Shown: one piece after another, positions 1-8,768 of the stretch | Layout of the letters: each line of letters starts with the position of its first letter | Numbering within the stretch: the stretch's first letter is position 1 | NCBI RefSeq assembly: GCF_041080795.1 | Contig: NZ_CP129674.1 | Coordinates: forward strand, 248,001-312,000 | Length of the DNA: 64,000 nucleotides | Reading direction: 5' to 3' | Source: Bifidobacterium sp. WK041_4_12 | GTDB taxonomy: Bacteria > Actinomycetota > Actinomycetes > Actinomycetales > Bifidobacteriaceae | The notes under the pieces: model-generated | Database searches by the model: none | What the model was told of the DNA's origin: nothing | What the model saw: only the letters and a program-made list of their open reading frames with translations | Translations under genes and position numbers: made by a program

Positions 1-1420
1 GCAGACCCCAATCAATCTGAACCGCCCCATCATCGTGCCAGCCTGTTCCCATTTTGCTGGCTGGCCATGCCTGTGGAATGCCATAGGCATGGCTGCTCGG
101 GTTTTCTGCTGACCAGCTCCATCCGGATTCGTGATTCCAAATCCACACGATTGCATCCCATTGATCGCCTGTCCAGCCGCGTTGTGCCGCTGCGCCCGCT
201 GCATACGCCTTGGCCTGAGCAACGGTCGGATGCCACAGTCTGGCAGAGCCTGAGCCACCATCGCCTGTTGAGGGATTAGGGGTCGGAGTTGTGGTGGTTG
301 GGGTTGGTGTGGGGGTGGGAGTGGACGTAGGCTTGGGTGCAGCGGTGGTCGTTGGTGCGCCTGTGCCTGACGGTGAACTGCTTGCACTCGGCTTGCTTGA
401 AGGTTGCTTCGAAGATTCGGAAGCGCTCGGCGAACCGCTTGATGACGATGACTTGTCAGAGCTAGAAGCGCTACTCCCTGAGGATGCGCCAGCTGATCCA
501 GAGCTTGAGCCTGAACCTGAGCCAGAACCGGAGCCTGAACCACTGCCGTCGGAATCCTGGGTTTCGGTTTTCTGCGGTCCTACGGCGATGATCGTGTCGA
601 TTGCCACGCTCAGTGTCTCTTTCTTCACCAGCTTCGAGGACTCTACGACGCCGTCCACAACAGTATTGTCAAAGGTTTCCCGGTCTTCGCCATCCTGACC
701 CTGCTGCTCGACCTTCGTTTCACCGGGTGCGAGGGAAGCATCGACAACGGTCTGCGTTCCATGGGCTACGGTTACGGTTTTTGTGGACTGCGTATATTTC
801 ACGCGCCGAACGCGCAGAATCGTCGTTCCCTGATCTGTTTCGACGCTGACGCGATCGTTCTTGCCAAGGACGATTCCCTTGGAATCAAGAATCGAGGCAG
901 CAGGAAGCTCACCGTTGGGAGCGATTGAACTCTTCCCATCGGCAATGACGGTGACAGGACCCTTCGCATTGATGACCAACCCGCCAGTGAGCTGGTTGTA
1001 GACATTGGGAATGTCAACGGTCACCTTCACGGCGTTCTCTTGGTTCTCGTGGAAGAAGGAAAGCAGCTGCTGCATGCTCGTCGCTGTTGTCCAGAATGGA
1101 ACCTGCTGACCGTCGATGTTGATTGTTGTCTGGTAGGCGCTTTGCACGCGAACCACATCATGATTGGTCAGATCGTAGCCAGAGGTGCTGTCTACAAGAT
1201 CGTGCGTCTTCACATCGATCTTCTGCTCCTGCAGCAGCCGGCTGATGCTCATTGCATAGGTATGAACGATTCTTGTATCGCCATTGATCTCAAGCGCGAC
1301 GGTTTTTCTTGCTCCGATGCCAAAAGCGGTGAACGATGCTGCCACGATAGCCACAACGCAGACTGCAACGCGTATGCGTCTGCGTATGAGAAACCTCCGA
1401 GGTGTCCAACGTCTAGCCAT
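1..1420 (-). CDS. Rpf-like cell-wall hydrolase with DUF348 and G5 domains (3' end outside window)
   Basis: The reverse strand is open from the window edge to ATG at 1420, which has AGGAG 7 nt upstream. The 473 residues seen start with a basic N-terminus and one hydrophobic segment (about 12-32). DUF348-like repeats follow, then a G5-type domain (about 205-285, ending IDTIIAVGP), a long Ser/Gly then Thr/Pro low-complexity linker, and a lysozyme-like end with HESGW and YGIPQ. This order matches secreted Rpf/transglycosylase proteins that cut peptidoglycan, and the Glu of HESGW would be catalytic. Function is by family likeness. It is divergent from the glycosyltransferase operon at 1706. The C-terminus is missing only because the window ends. 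Confidence 0.85.
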   Translation of the reverse strand, partial: MARRWTPRRFLIRRRIRVAVCVVAIVAASFTAFGIGARKTVALEINGDTRIVHTYAMSISRLLQEQKIDVKTHDLVDSTSGYDLTNHDVVRVQSAYQTTINIDGQQVPFWTTATSMQQLLSFFHENQENAVKVTVDIPNVYNQLTGGLVINAKGPVTVIADGKSSIAPNGELPAASILDSKGIVLGKNDRVSVETDQGTTILRVRRVKYTQSTKTVTVAHGTQTVVDASLAPGETKVEQQGQDGEDRETFDNTVVDGVVESSKLVKKETLSVAIDTIIAVGPQKTETQDSDGSGSGSGSGSGSGSSSGSAGASSGSSASSSDKSSSSSGSPSASESSKQPSSKPSASSSPSGTGAPTTTAAPKPTSTPTPTPTPTTTTPTPNPSTGDGGSGSARLWHPTVAQAKAYAAGAAAQRGWTGDQWDAIVWIWNHESGWSWSAENPSSHAYGIPQAWPASKMGTGWHDDGAVQIDWGL

Positions 1421-1705
1421 ATCAGAGCTCCTCATCCTGTGCTGTTTGAGCCTTCTGTTGCGATTGTAATGGCAGAAGCTGAAGAAGGTCAGTCCTATCG
1501 TTCAAGTTATATACAAATTTCTACATTTGTGAAACCGCAGCAGCGCTCGCGCTGTGTAATGTATGCGGAGAGTGCGTATGCTTGCCGCGCTGACGATACG
1601 ATGATTCATGCTCATGAAGAGACGTCGGCTTTGTAGAGAACGTCCAGCAGAGGTTCAGGAAACTATTGCACGAGTCGTACATAACTATGACGTTATGCGA
1701 AGAAC

Positions 1706-2665
1706 ATGCCAAGAATGCAGCATTTCAATAGAAGCATGAACACATTAAGCAATATGCAGACAGCCGGTTCAGATAAAGCCGAAACTGATCCTCACACAGC
1801 AGAGATCACAGAACGCCGAGGGCATCCGAAAGGCGTTGATGCGGACATCGTGATACCCGTTTACAACGAGGAACACACCTTGGAGGCGTGCATCGGGACA
1901 CTTGGCGCATATCTTGAGGGACAGCTGAACAACGTTAACGCATTCAGCTGGAATATCATCATTGCAGACAATGCCAGTACGGATCACACCTGGCAGGTTG
2001 CCTGTAGAATCTGCGAAAGCTATGGCGGTATGGTCAGAGCGGTGCGCATCGGTCGCAAGGGACGCGGAGCGGCATTGAAGAGTGCATGGTCCGAGTCACT
2101 AGCCCGCGTTGTGGCATATATGGATGTCGACTTGTCAACGGATATCAGGTTCACGGAAACTCTCATCTGCTCGCTTCTTGCAGGAGGCGCGGACGTGGCA
2201 ATAGGTTCACGCCTACTGGCGCAATCAGATGTGGAACGATCCACAAAACGTGAATTCATCTCACGAACATACAATCTGATGCTCAGAACGTATCTCGGTG
2301 TGAGATTTCATGATGCACAATGCGGTTTCAAGGCGCTCACTGCACGCGCTGCTGATACCCTGCTGCCGCGAATCAAGGATGATGAATGGTTCTTCGACAC
2401 CGAGATGCTGGTGTTGGCAGAACGATGCAACATGCACATTTATGAGATTCCGGTGACCTGGGTGGAGGACAGCGACAGCAGGGTCAACATTCCTGACACG
2501 GTGAGCAAGGACATAGCTGGTATGAGACGGATGCGGCAAGACGCGCGCAAGGAAATCAAAGGTCGCATCACGAACCCATATGCTCCCCTGGGTTGGGGGG
2601 ATCAGAGCCAGCGTGAGTTACGCGGGTCGTTGATTGAACTTGCCAACGTGAAAGTGAGCGCATAA
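1706..2665 (+). CDS. Glycosyltransferase family 2, dolichyl/polyprenyl-phosphate sugar synthase-like
   Basis: The 319-residue protein has a GT2 fold. VIPVYNEE near residue 50 is the start of the nucleotide-binding region, ADNAS follows, and MDVDLSTD near residue 130 carries the metal-binding DxD. There are no clear C-terminal membrane helices, so it resembles DPM1/YkcC-type enzymes, which move a sugar from a nucleotide sugar to a polyprenyl phosphate at the inner membrane face. Its stop overlaps the next start by one base (TAATG). That gene is a GT39 transferase, so this enzyme probably makes its lipid-linked donor. The start is uncertain: ATG at 1706 or 1736 would fit, and both have only a weak GAAG-type site. 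Confidence 0.85.
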   Translation: MPRMQHFNRSMNTLSNMQTAGSDKAETDPHTAEITERRGHPKGVDADIVIPVYNEEHTLEACIGTLGAYLEGQLNNVNAFSWNIIIADNASTDHTWQVACRICESYGGMVRAVRIGRKGRGAALKSAWSESLARVVAYMDVDLSTDIRFTETLICSLLAGGADVAIGSRLLAQSDVERSTKREFISRTYNLMLRTYLGVRFHDAQCGFKALTARAADTLLPRIKDDEWFFDTEMLVLAERCNMHIYEIPVTWVEDSDSRVNIPDTVSKDIAGMRRMRQDARKEIKGRITNPYAPLGWGDQSQRELRGSLIELANVKVSA

Positions 2666-4842
2666 TGACAGAACAATTCGGGACTTCTCTCTCTTCTGCA
2701 GCGGCTGCTCCGCACAGTGCAAGAGCAAGATGGTATGAGCGAGCAACGTTGTCTGGGAATCGGCATGCATCTCGCACGGGGATCACCATGTATCGTCTAC
2801 CGAAGCGACGACTATCGGATTGGATTCTGCTGGCGCTCCTGGTCTCTGCCGCCGTGGCAACGTTTTTCATCAATCTTACGGCTTCCGGCTATGCCAATGA
2901 ATTCTATGCTGCAGCAGCGCAGGCAGGATCTGTGAATTGGGAATCCTTCCTATGGGGCTCCTTGGATTCCGGCAATGCCATAACCGTCGACAAGCCACCG
3001 GCATCCATCTGGATCATGGCACTTTCGGTGCGTGCGTTCGGTCTCAACTCTTTCGCCATACTGTTGCCTCAAGCAATTATGGGTGTGGCGACCACCTTGC
3101 TTCTCTATGCCACAGTCCGCAGGTATTGGGGAAATTCAGCTGGCATGATTGCAGGATTCGTTTTTGTACTGACACCCGTTGCAGCTCTGATGTTTCGATT
3201 CAACAATCCAGATGCGCTGCTCGTGTTGCTGATGATGGCAGCTGCGCACGCCGTGCTGCGTTCGCTTGAATATGCTGCAACGAAGTCAGGAAACCGTCGG
3301 CGCACATGGTGGATGATCGCTGCAGGAACATTGATCGGATTTGGTTTCCTCACCAAACAGATGCAGGTCTTCCTCGTGCTCCCTGGATTTGTTCTTGCAT
3401 TCCTCATCGCTTCGCCGACAGGCTTCGTGCGCCGTTTGATTGATGGGTTTGTCGCTGTTGGGAGCATCATCGTCGCTGCGGGCTGGTGGGTGGCATTGAC
3501 GGTTCTTGTGCCAGCTGGCTCACGTCCCTACATAGGTGGCTCGCAGAACAACTCATTCCTGGAACTTACCTTTGGATATAACGGTTTTGGCAGGCTGACA
3601 GGCAGTGAAGAAGGCTCGGTCATACCTGGTGGTTCGGCAACGACTGCAAATGGTGGAGGAATGTGGGGTCAGACAGGCTGGACACGCTTGTTCGATGGCG
3701 AATATGGTACGCAAATCGCCTGGCTTGCACCGCTTGCGCTTGCCGGAATCTTTATCGGTGTCATGGTGCTGGGCCGTGCCTCTCGCGTCGATCTTCGGCG
3801 CGCAAGCGTTATTGTTTTTGGTTCCTGGCTCGTCGTCACGTGGCTGACCTTCAGCTTCATGGCAGGCATCTTCCATCAGTACTACACCGTTGCTCTATCA
3901 CCAGCAATTGCCATACTTGCAGCCATAGCAGTTACCGGGCTATGGGTGGCGCGCAAGTCGCTATGGGCAAGAATTGTTGCGCCCCTGCTGCTGCTTGGCT
4001 CTTCGTATTGGGCATTTATCCTTGCGGGAAGAAGCACATGGTTGCCGTGGCTGAAGTGGTGCATTCTTGGCGTTGGCATTCTTGCAGCGGTGATCCTTGT
4101 TGTTGCCGCAGTATCCTCCTCTAAGAGGATTGCCTTGGCTGGCTCTGTGCTTGCTGCGGTCTCATTGCTTTCCGGCCCACTCGCTTGGACTGCTTATACC
4201 GTCAGCGTGGGGCATACGGGGTCAATCGTTCTTGCTGGACCCAATGTGACCTCTTCCAATGGCATGGGCGGCATGCGTGGCATGCGTGGCATGGGTGGTG
4301 GCCCGGGCGGTGGTCCGGGCGGTGGTCCGGGAGGTAATCAGGGCGGTGGCGCAATGGGTCAGCCTCCGAGTTCAGATTCAACGCCAGGCGGTACTCCTGG
4401 GATTGGCGAAGCCATGGGTCAGGGTTCTACACAACAGGGTGGAACAGCTTCGATGGGTGGCATGAGAGGAGGCAGGGGCATGGGTGGAAGCTCGGTCAGC
4501 TCGAAGATTGTGTCGATGCTGAAAAAGTCATCGAACTCCTATCGCTGGGCTGCTGCAACGACCGGCTCACAAAATGCTGCAAGCTATCAGCTCTCTTCGC
4601 AGAAGGCCGTGATGGCGATTGGAGGCTTCAATGGCTCAGATCCCGCCCCGACACTCAAGCAGTTCAAGCAATATGTCAAGAAAGGGTTGATTCACTACTA
4701 CATCGCGTCTTCCTCAATGGGTGGAAGGCAAATGGGCGGCTCTGGCTCAGCATCGGAAATTGCTTCATGGGTGGCCGCGCATTACAAGGCAACGACCGTG
4801 GACGGCGCGACAATCTACGATCTTTCTCAACCAGCGTCGTAG
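2665..4842 (+). CDS. GT39 (PMT/ArnT-like) membrane mannosyltransferase, YkcB-like
   Basis: The 725-residue protein has about eleven membrane segments from residue 50 to 520. The first loop carries VDKPP, the acidic/basic site typical of the GT39/ArnT clan, followed by further conserved loops. A long extracytoplasmic tail contains a low-complexity stretch (about 530-615) of GMRGM and GGGPGGG repeats and then a small folded domain with KQFKQYVKKGLIHYYI. Family knowledge: these enzymes move a sugar from a polyprenyl-phosphate donor to an acceptor outside the membrane. The preceding GT2 gene is translationally coupled and likely supplies the donor. The acceptor is unknown. The Gly/Met insert is encoded by short DNA repeats and may vary in length. 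Confidence 0.85.
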   Translation: MTEQFGTSLSSAAAAPHSARARWYERATLSGNRHASRTGITMYRLPKRRLSDWILLALLVSAAVATFFINLTASGYANEFYAAAAQAGSVNWESFLWGSLDSGNAITVDKPPASIWIMALSVRAFGLNSFAILLPQAIMGVATTLLLYATVRRYWGNSAGMIAGFVFVLTPVAALMFRFNNPDALLVLLMMAAAHAVLRSLEYAATKSGNRRRTWWMIAAGTLIGFGFLTKQMQVFLVLPGFVLAFLIASPTGFVRRLIDGFVAVGSIIVAAGWWVALTVLVPAGSRPYIGGSQNNSFLELTFGYNGFGRLTGSEEGSVIPGGSATTANGGGMWGQTGWTRLFDGEYGTQIAWLAPLALAGIFIGVMVLGRASRVDLRRASVIVFGSWLVVTWLTFSFMAGIFHQYYTVALSPAIAILAAIAVTGLWVARKSLWARIVAPLLLLGSSYWAFILAGRSTWLPWLKWCILGVGILAAVILVVAAVSSSKRIALAGSVLAAVSLLSGPLAWTAYTVSVGHTGSIVLAGPNVTSSNGMGGMRGMRGMGGGPGGGPGGGPGGNQGGGAMGQPPSSDSTPGGTPGIGEAMGQGSTQQGGTASMGGMRGGRGMGGSSVSSKIVSMLKKSSNSYRWAAATTGSQNAASYQLSSQKAVMAIGGFNGSDPAPTLKQFKQYVKKGLIHYYIASSSMGGRQMGGSGSASEIASWVAAHYKATTVDGATIYDLSQPAS

Positions 4843-4940
4843 AAAATGTGGCTTCTTGTGGAGCGTGCAACCTTTGGGTGCACAGCACGGCAAGAGCTAC
4901 CTGCTAAAACTGCAAGATCGGCTTAAGAAGAGAAAGGCAA

Positions 4941-5062
4941 GAAAAAGAATGAGGGGCGGGAATGAAGGGGATGCTCCCGCCCCTTAACGGAACGAGCAGG
5001 TTGGGGGATAGCTCGTCCCATCGGTGACCAGAAGTCATTGTTGGGGGGAAGACTTCTGGATA
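4941..5062 (-). ncRNA. 6C-type small RNA with three C-rich hairpin loops
   Basis: Reading the minus strand, three stem-loops follow each other. Stem 1 pairs 5059-5051 with 5036-5028 (9 bp) and has a loop with CCCCCC. Stem 2 pairs 5016-5011 with 4997-4992 (6 bp) and has a loop with UCCCCCAACC. Stem 3 pairs 4984-4975 with 4961-4952 (10 bp, GC-rich), has a loop with UCCCC, and is followed by a U-rich run at 4949-4941, so it should be the terminator. Two successive hairpins with about six loop cytosines define the actinobacterial 6C RNA. In mycobacteria such loops pair with G-rich mRNA regions. No clear promoter is seen, only an AT-rich stretch at 5070-5130. Confidence 0.78.
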
Positions 5063-5157
5063 CTTACCCAGCTAAAAATATGAGTTCCAACAGATTCCAA
5101 TAGTAATATACAAACTGTATAAATCAAATCGGTGTGTCGCATATCGGATGGAACAAA

Positions 5158-5185
5158 AATCCCACGTCATGGGTGACGTGGGATT
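5158..5185 (-). terminator. Rho-independent terminator of crgA
   Basis: A perfect 12-bp stem (5158-5169 with 5174-5185) closes a TGGG loop. On the minus strand it is followed by TTTTTG. It lies 55 bp past the crgA stop and separates crgA transcription from the small RNA downstream. Confidence 0.85.
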
Positions 5186-5239
5186 GTATTGTGGGCAGTG
5201 GTATCAAGAGCCTTACCCAATGGCTGTGAGGCGGGGAGA

Positions 5240-5677
5240 TCAGCGCCAAGCCATGGTCATGAAGAAGCCGATCATAATGAGGCCGAATCCGATGGCAAGA
5301 TTCCATGCTCCAATCGAAGGGATTGGGTAGCCGCTGTTGAGGTAATAAACCACGCACCAGATCACGCCAATGATCATGAACGCACACATGACCGGGACGA
5401 ACCAGCTCGAATTCGCCTTCGTTCCCTTGATTGAGTCCTCAACGCGTTTCGTATTTTCTTCTTGGCGCTGAATCATGCGCTTCATCTGAGGTGTGAGTTC
5501 ACTCTTGTCAACCGTCTGGTTGAGGACAGCCTGAACCTTGTCCATGGAAACCCCGTAGTTTTCATCGTCATCGGTGTCTTCTAAGCTGTTTTCCGTGGTC
5601 AGCTGTTCTTCAATTGGCTTTTGTGGCTCGGAATCCAACGCATCAGCGCCGGTTTCGTGCAGCTCTTGATCTGCCAT
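5240..5677 (-). CDS. crgA: CrgA cell division protein
   Basis: The 145-residue protein has an acidic, disordered N-terminus and two membrane helices near the C-terminus (SWFVPVMCAFMIIGVIWCVVYY and a second from AIGFGLIMIGFFM). This is the CrgA layout. CrgA is a small actinobacterial septum protein that contacts FtsZ and penicillin-binding proteins. ATG at 5677 was chosen because AGGAG lies 9 nt upstream; an ATG 33 nt earlier has no such site. It is divergent from the DUF881 gene at 5762, the arrangement found next to pknB/trpG in many actinobacteria. The N-terminus is longer than in mycobacterial CrgA. Confidence 0.92.
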   Translation of the reverse strand: MADQELHETGADALDSEPQKPIEEQLTTENSLEDTDDDENYGVSMDKVQAVLNQTVDKSELTPQMKRMIQRQEENTKRVEDSIKGTKANSSWFVPVMCAFMIIGVIWCVVYYLNSGYPIPSIGAWNLAIGFGLIMIGFFMTMAWR

Positions 5678-5761
5678 GAGTGTAGTCTCCTTCGATAGGC
5701 TATTAGTCATAATAATGGTTAGATTCTAAAGTAACCACTTCGACAGCCAGAAAGGTCGGAT

Positions 5762-6517
5762 ATGGCACAGCGCACCGGCAAGCATCAAGTCCACCATTCG
5801 TTGCCTGGAATGGTTGCCGTTGCGGTCATTTTTGCTCTTACCGGGTATCTGCTGATTACCAATATTCGAGTCAATCGTTCTGTCACTGTTACCTCAGACA
5901 CAGCGGGTCTGGTCGAGGAGCGCGTGGACAAGGTCAATTCTCTGAGCGCTCAGGTGAGCCGGCTGAGTTCGCGCATCAATTCGCTGAAGTCAAGCACGAG
6001 CGAGACAGGCAAGGGCGAGAGCGAGGATCCAGGATCCAGTACGGTACTCCCTGCGGTCAAGGGGCCGGGCGTGACGGTGACCCTTGACGATTCACCGTTG
6101 TGGGAGCAGAAGCTCGATGAATCAGGATCATCGGCGACCATCAATGACTATGTCGTGCATCAGCAGGATCTCGAAGCCGTGATCAACGCTCTGTGGGCGG
6201 GCGGCGCGGAATCCATGGAAATTCAGAACCAGCGCATACTGCCGACCACGGCTGTACGATGCGTGGGCAATGTGCTGCTGATCCAGGGCAAGAAATTCTC
6301 GCCTCCGTATACGGTTTCAGCAATCGGTCCAACGCAGAGCATGATTGAAGCCCTCGATGATTCGCCAACCATTCAGATTTATCAGCAGTATGTGAACTCC
6401 ATTGGTCTAGGATGGAAAGTCGAGACGCCCGAATCTCTGACATTCCCGAAGGCAACTGCCGTACTTCAACCATTGCAGTATGCGAAAGTAGATGAAAAGG
6501 CCAAAGCTAATGAGTAG
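5762..6517 (+). CDS. DUF881 family membrane-anchored protein
   Basis: The 251-residue protein has one N-terminal membrane helix (MVAVAVIFALTGYLLITNIRV, about 17-37) and then a short coiled coil with Ser/Leu heptads (about 55-80). The DUF881 domain follows, recognisable from VKGPGVTVTLDD, VVHQQDLEAVINALWAGGAESMEI and the final GLGWKVE. DUF881 proteins (YlxW/YlxX type) sit beside division genes in Gram-positive bacteria; their biochemical role is unknown. The start has AGAAAGG upstream. Its stop lies inside the sortase gene (8-nt overlap from ATG 6510), so the two are probably co-translated. Confidence 0.88.
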   Translation: MAQRTGKHQVHHSLPGMVAVAVIFALTGYLLITNIRVNRSVTVTSDTAGLVEERVDKVNSLSAQVSRLSSRINSLKSSTSETGKGESEDPGSSTVLPAVKGPGVTVTLDDSPLWEQKLDESGSSATINDYVVHQQDLEAVINALWAGGAESMEIQNQRILPTTAVRCVGNVLLIQGKKFSPPYTVSAIGPTQSMIEALDDSPTIQIYQQYVNSIGLGWKVETPESLTFPKATAVLQPLQYAKVDEKAKANE

Positions 6518-7712
6518 ACATAACGCTTCTTACATTGGGCGGCATGCCATAAGCCAGTCACTTGAAGATCTGGATTCGAACTCGTACTTTGATGATGAGT
6601 CGTCTGAAGCTGAGATTGCCCCGCAACCAAAGCCTCGCAGTCCGAGGCGCGCACTGCTCGTGGTGATGGGATTGCTTGGAGAGATTCTCCTCACGCTGGC
6701 CGTTGTCTGCGCACTGTACATTGCATGGCAATTGTGGTGGACGGGAGTTGAATCGGAACACACGCAGCTCGCCACCCGGCAGAGCTCGTCTTGGACGGAT
6801 CCAGGCAATGCTAACGGCAAGGTTTCCATCGCTCACGCCCAACAGGGCAATCCTCCTCAGGAGCCAACTAGCGCAAAGGTCGGAGACCTGATTGCACAGC
6901 TTTACATCCCTCGCTTTGGCTCAGCCTGGTCGCGCAACGTGGTTGAGGGAACCACGAACGAGCAATTGGCACGTCATGGCGTAGGCCGCTATACGAATAC
7001 GCAGATGCCCGGCCAAGTGGGTAATTTTGCCGTTGCCGGACATCGTGCAGGATATGGCGAACCTCTGGCACATGTCGATACCTTCGTAGAGGGTGATGCG
7101 ATTATCGTGCGTACCAAGGATTACTGGTACGTCTACCATTACACGACCAAAAGCATTGTGCTTCCTACGGATATAGGTGTCATTGCGCCGAACCCGACAG
7201 ATCCATCGGCAGCTGCGGTGAAGCGGATGATCACGTTGACGACCTGTGAACCCCGATACTCGGAAGCCACGCACCGCTGGATCAGCTGGGGTGAACTGGA
7301 TTACTGGGCAAAGGTTTCTGACGGCATCCCCAAGGAACTGGCCGATTCAAGTGGAACCAATGCAGTCACCTTCAAGGAGCAGAATCAGGGAGACGTTCTG
7401 ACTCGTCTCAATTCATTGCGACCAGTCGTTATGGTGCTGCTGCTTGCGTACGCAGTCATTTATCTTGCCGCGCTCGCAGTGTGGCGCTATCCGGCGTTGC
7501 GAGCAATTCGCAATGGTTCCAAGCCCCGCCCCGATTTCAGCCTCTATGGAGCGTTCTATCGGCATCAATCAGGCATTGCACCGATCCGATGGCTGCTTTT
7601 GCTTATCCTCGCAGTGGCTGCAGCGGCTGCCATGTTTGAATGGCTGTTTCCGTGGGTGGCAAGCAACGTGCCATATCTGCAGCTGATGTCCAATTATGTC
7701 TCGGTTCAATGA
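6510..7712 (+). CDS. srtE: Class E sortase
   Basis: The 400-residue protein has a cytoplasmic N-terminus, one membrane helix (about 45-68) and a sortase beta-barrel. The catalytic residues are His178 in AGHRAG, Cys246 in TLTTCEPRYS, and the Arg just after it. One or two further helices near the C-terminus (LRPVVMVLLLAYAVIYLAAL and RWLLLLILAVAAAAAM) are commonly present in class E enzymes. Class E sortases join exported proteins to cell wall or pilus base, often at LAXTG-type signals. This is the only sortase in the window. The start at 6510 is preferred to 6492 because AAAGG lies about 9 nt before it; both are possible. Confidence 0.9.
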   Translation: MSRHNASYIGRHAISQSLEDLDSNSYFDDESSEAEIAPQPKPRSPRRALLVVMGLLGEILLTLAVVCALYIAWQLWWTGVESEHTQLATRQSSSWTDPGNANGKVSIAHAQQGNPPQEPTSAKVGDLIAQLYIPRFGSAWSRNVVEGTTNEQLARHGVGRYTNTQMPGQVGNFAVAGHRAGYGEPLAHVDTFVEGDAIIVRTKDYWYVYHYTTKSIVLPTDIGVIAPNPTDPSAAAVKRMITLTTCEPRYSEATHRWISWGELDYWAKVSDGIPKELADSSGTNAVTFKEQNQGDVLTRLNSLRPVVMVLLLAYAVIYLAALAVWRYPALRAIRNGSKPRPDFSLYGAFYRHQSGIAPIRWLLLLILAVAAAAAMFEWLFPWVASNVPYLQLMSNYVSVQ

Positions 7713-7804
7713 CCGAGATGACGGCAACCATCAGCGCCTACCGCTGATTTGGCATATTCAATGACCTGTTATGGCACAATATTCGTATACTCTCTGGAGG
7801 GGAA

Positions 7805-8449
7805 ATGAGCGATTCTGCACGCATCCTTGTAGTGGATAATTATGATTCCTTCGTCTATACCATCGTCGGCTATCTCAAGACGCTTGGCGCAACCGTGACC
7901 GTGCGGCGAAACGACGATGCCGACCTCAGCGACGAGCATGCCTGTGACGACGTTGATGGTGTCCTGATCTCTCCAGGACCGGGCACTCCGGCAGAATCCG
8001 GCATGAGCGAGGACATGATCCGCCTGTGCGCTCGCACTTCGACACCCATGTTTGGCGTGTGCCTAGGGCTTCAGGCGCTTGCCGAGGTATATGGCTGCAC
8101 GGTTGGGCATGCGCCCACGATCATGCATGGAAAAACCAGCCGCATCGAACATATTGATGACGAGATCTTCGACGGCATAGCAAACCCTATGGTTGCCACG
8201 CGATACCATTCGCTTGCCGTACGCAGCGACACCGTGCCTGACGAGCTTGAGGTCACTGCATGGACGCAGAACGACCACATCATTCAAGGTCTGAGGCATC
8301 GTACGCTGCCCTTGCATGCAGTTCAATTTCATCCTGAATCGGTGATGACCCAGGGTGGGTATCGAATGTTGGCTAATTTCCTTGCGCTCTGCGGACAAAC
8401 GAACGCTGTTGAAAAATCAGAAGGGTTGCAACCAAACGTGGTTGCCTGA
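7805..8449 (+). CDS. pabA: Glutamine amidotransferase, anthranilate/aminodeoxychorismate synthase component II
   Basis: The 214-residue class I amidotransferase has the oxyanion motif SPGPGTP (56-62), nucleophile Cys86 in GVCLG, and the His176/Glu178 pair in QFHPES. It would release ammonia from glutamine for a chorismate-using partner in tryptophan or folate synthesis. The partner is not in the window, so trpG and pabA roles cannot be separated. Position next to sortase and DUF881 matches trpG beside pknB in mycobacteria. A purine-rich GGAGGGG site lies 4 nt before the ATG, and TATACT at about 7785 may be its -10 element. Confidence 0.9.
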   Translation: MSDSARILVVDNYDSFVYTIVGYLKTLGATVTVRRNDDADLSDEHACDDVDGVLISPGPGTPAESGMSEDMIRLCARTSTPMFGVCLGLQALAEVYGCTVGHAPTIMHGKTSRIEHIDDEIFDGIANPMVATRYHSLAVRSDTVPDELEVTAWTQNDHIIQGLRHRTLPLHAVQFHPESVMTQGGYRMLANFLALCGQTNAVEKSEGLQPNVVA

Positions 8450-8482
8450 ACAAGCCTGAACTCTTGTCATTCAAGGGATCCG

Positions 8483-8556
8483 AGCCTCCTGTCAGATTCG
8501 AACTGACGACCTGCCGCTTACAAGGCGGCTGCTCTGGCCAACTGAGCTAAGGAGGC
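8483..8556 (-). tRNA. tRNA-Thr (UGU anticodon)
   Basis: The minus strand folds into a full cloverleaf. The acceptor stem is GCCTCCT with AGGAGGC, the D arm is AGCTCAGTTGG, and the 5-bp anticodon stem GCCGC/GCGGC encloses loop CTTGTAA, so the anticodon is TGT. The T arm contains the GTTCGAATC box. No CCA is encoded. It reads ACA threonine codons. Confidence 0.97.
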
Positions 8557-8659
8557 AACAAAGGAACAGCATAGCAGTACATCTCTAGAAATACGAACAG
8601 AGTGTGCCCCGCTGCCGTGGAATCAAGAAAAGGCTCGTGACCTTCCTGCAGCAAAGGCA

Positions 8660-8698
8660 CGTTCATGCCATGTCATGGTTACTGCCACGGCATGAACG
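8660..8698 (-). terminator. Hairpin downstream of the DsbA-like gene
   Basis: A perfect 10-bp inverted repeat (8660-8669 with 8689-8698) starts 71 bp after the DsbA-like stop. No U-run follows on the minus strand, so it may be a weak terminator or an RNA end-protecting hairpin. The rest of the gap to 8768 holds three TGCTGATT copies and nothing else recognisable. Confidence 0.4.
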
Positions 8699-8768
8699 AG
8701 ACCCGGTGTACCAGTGTCTGTGCTGATTTGTGTATGCTGATTCGGCTGTGCTGATTGCTGCACGATTG

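Noticed and set aside
8700..8765. Three TGCTGATT copies near the tRNA gene
   Set aside because: The copies are short and unevenly spaced, with no link to a gene or structure.
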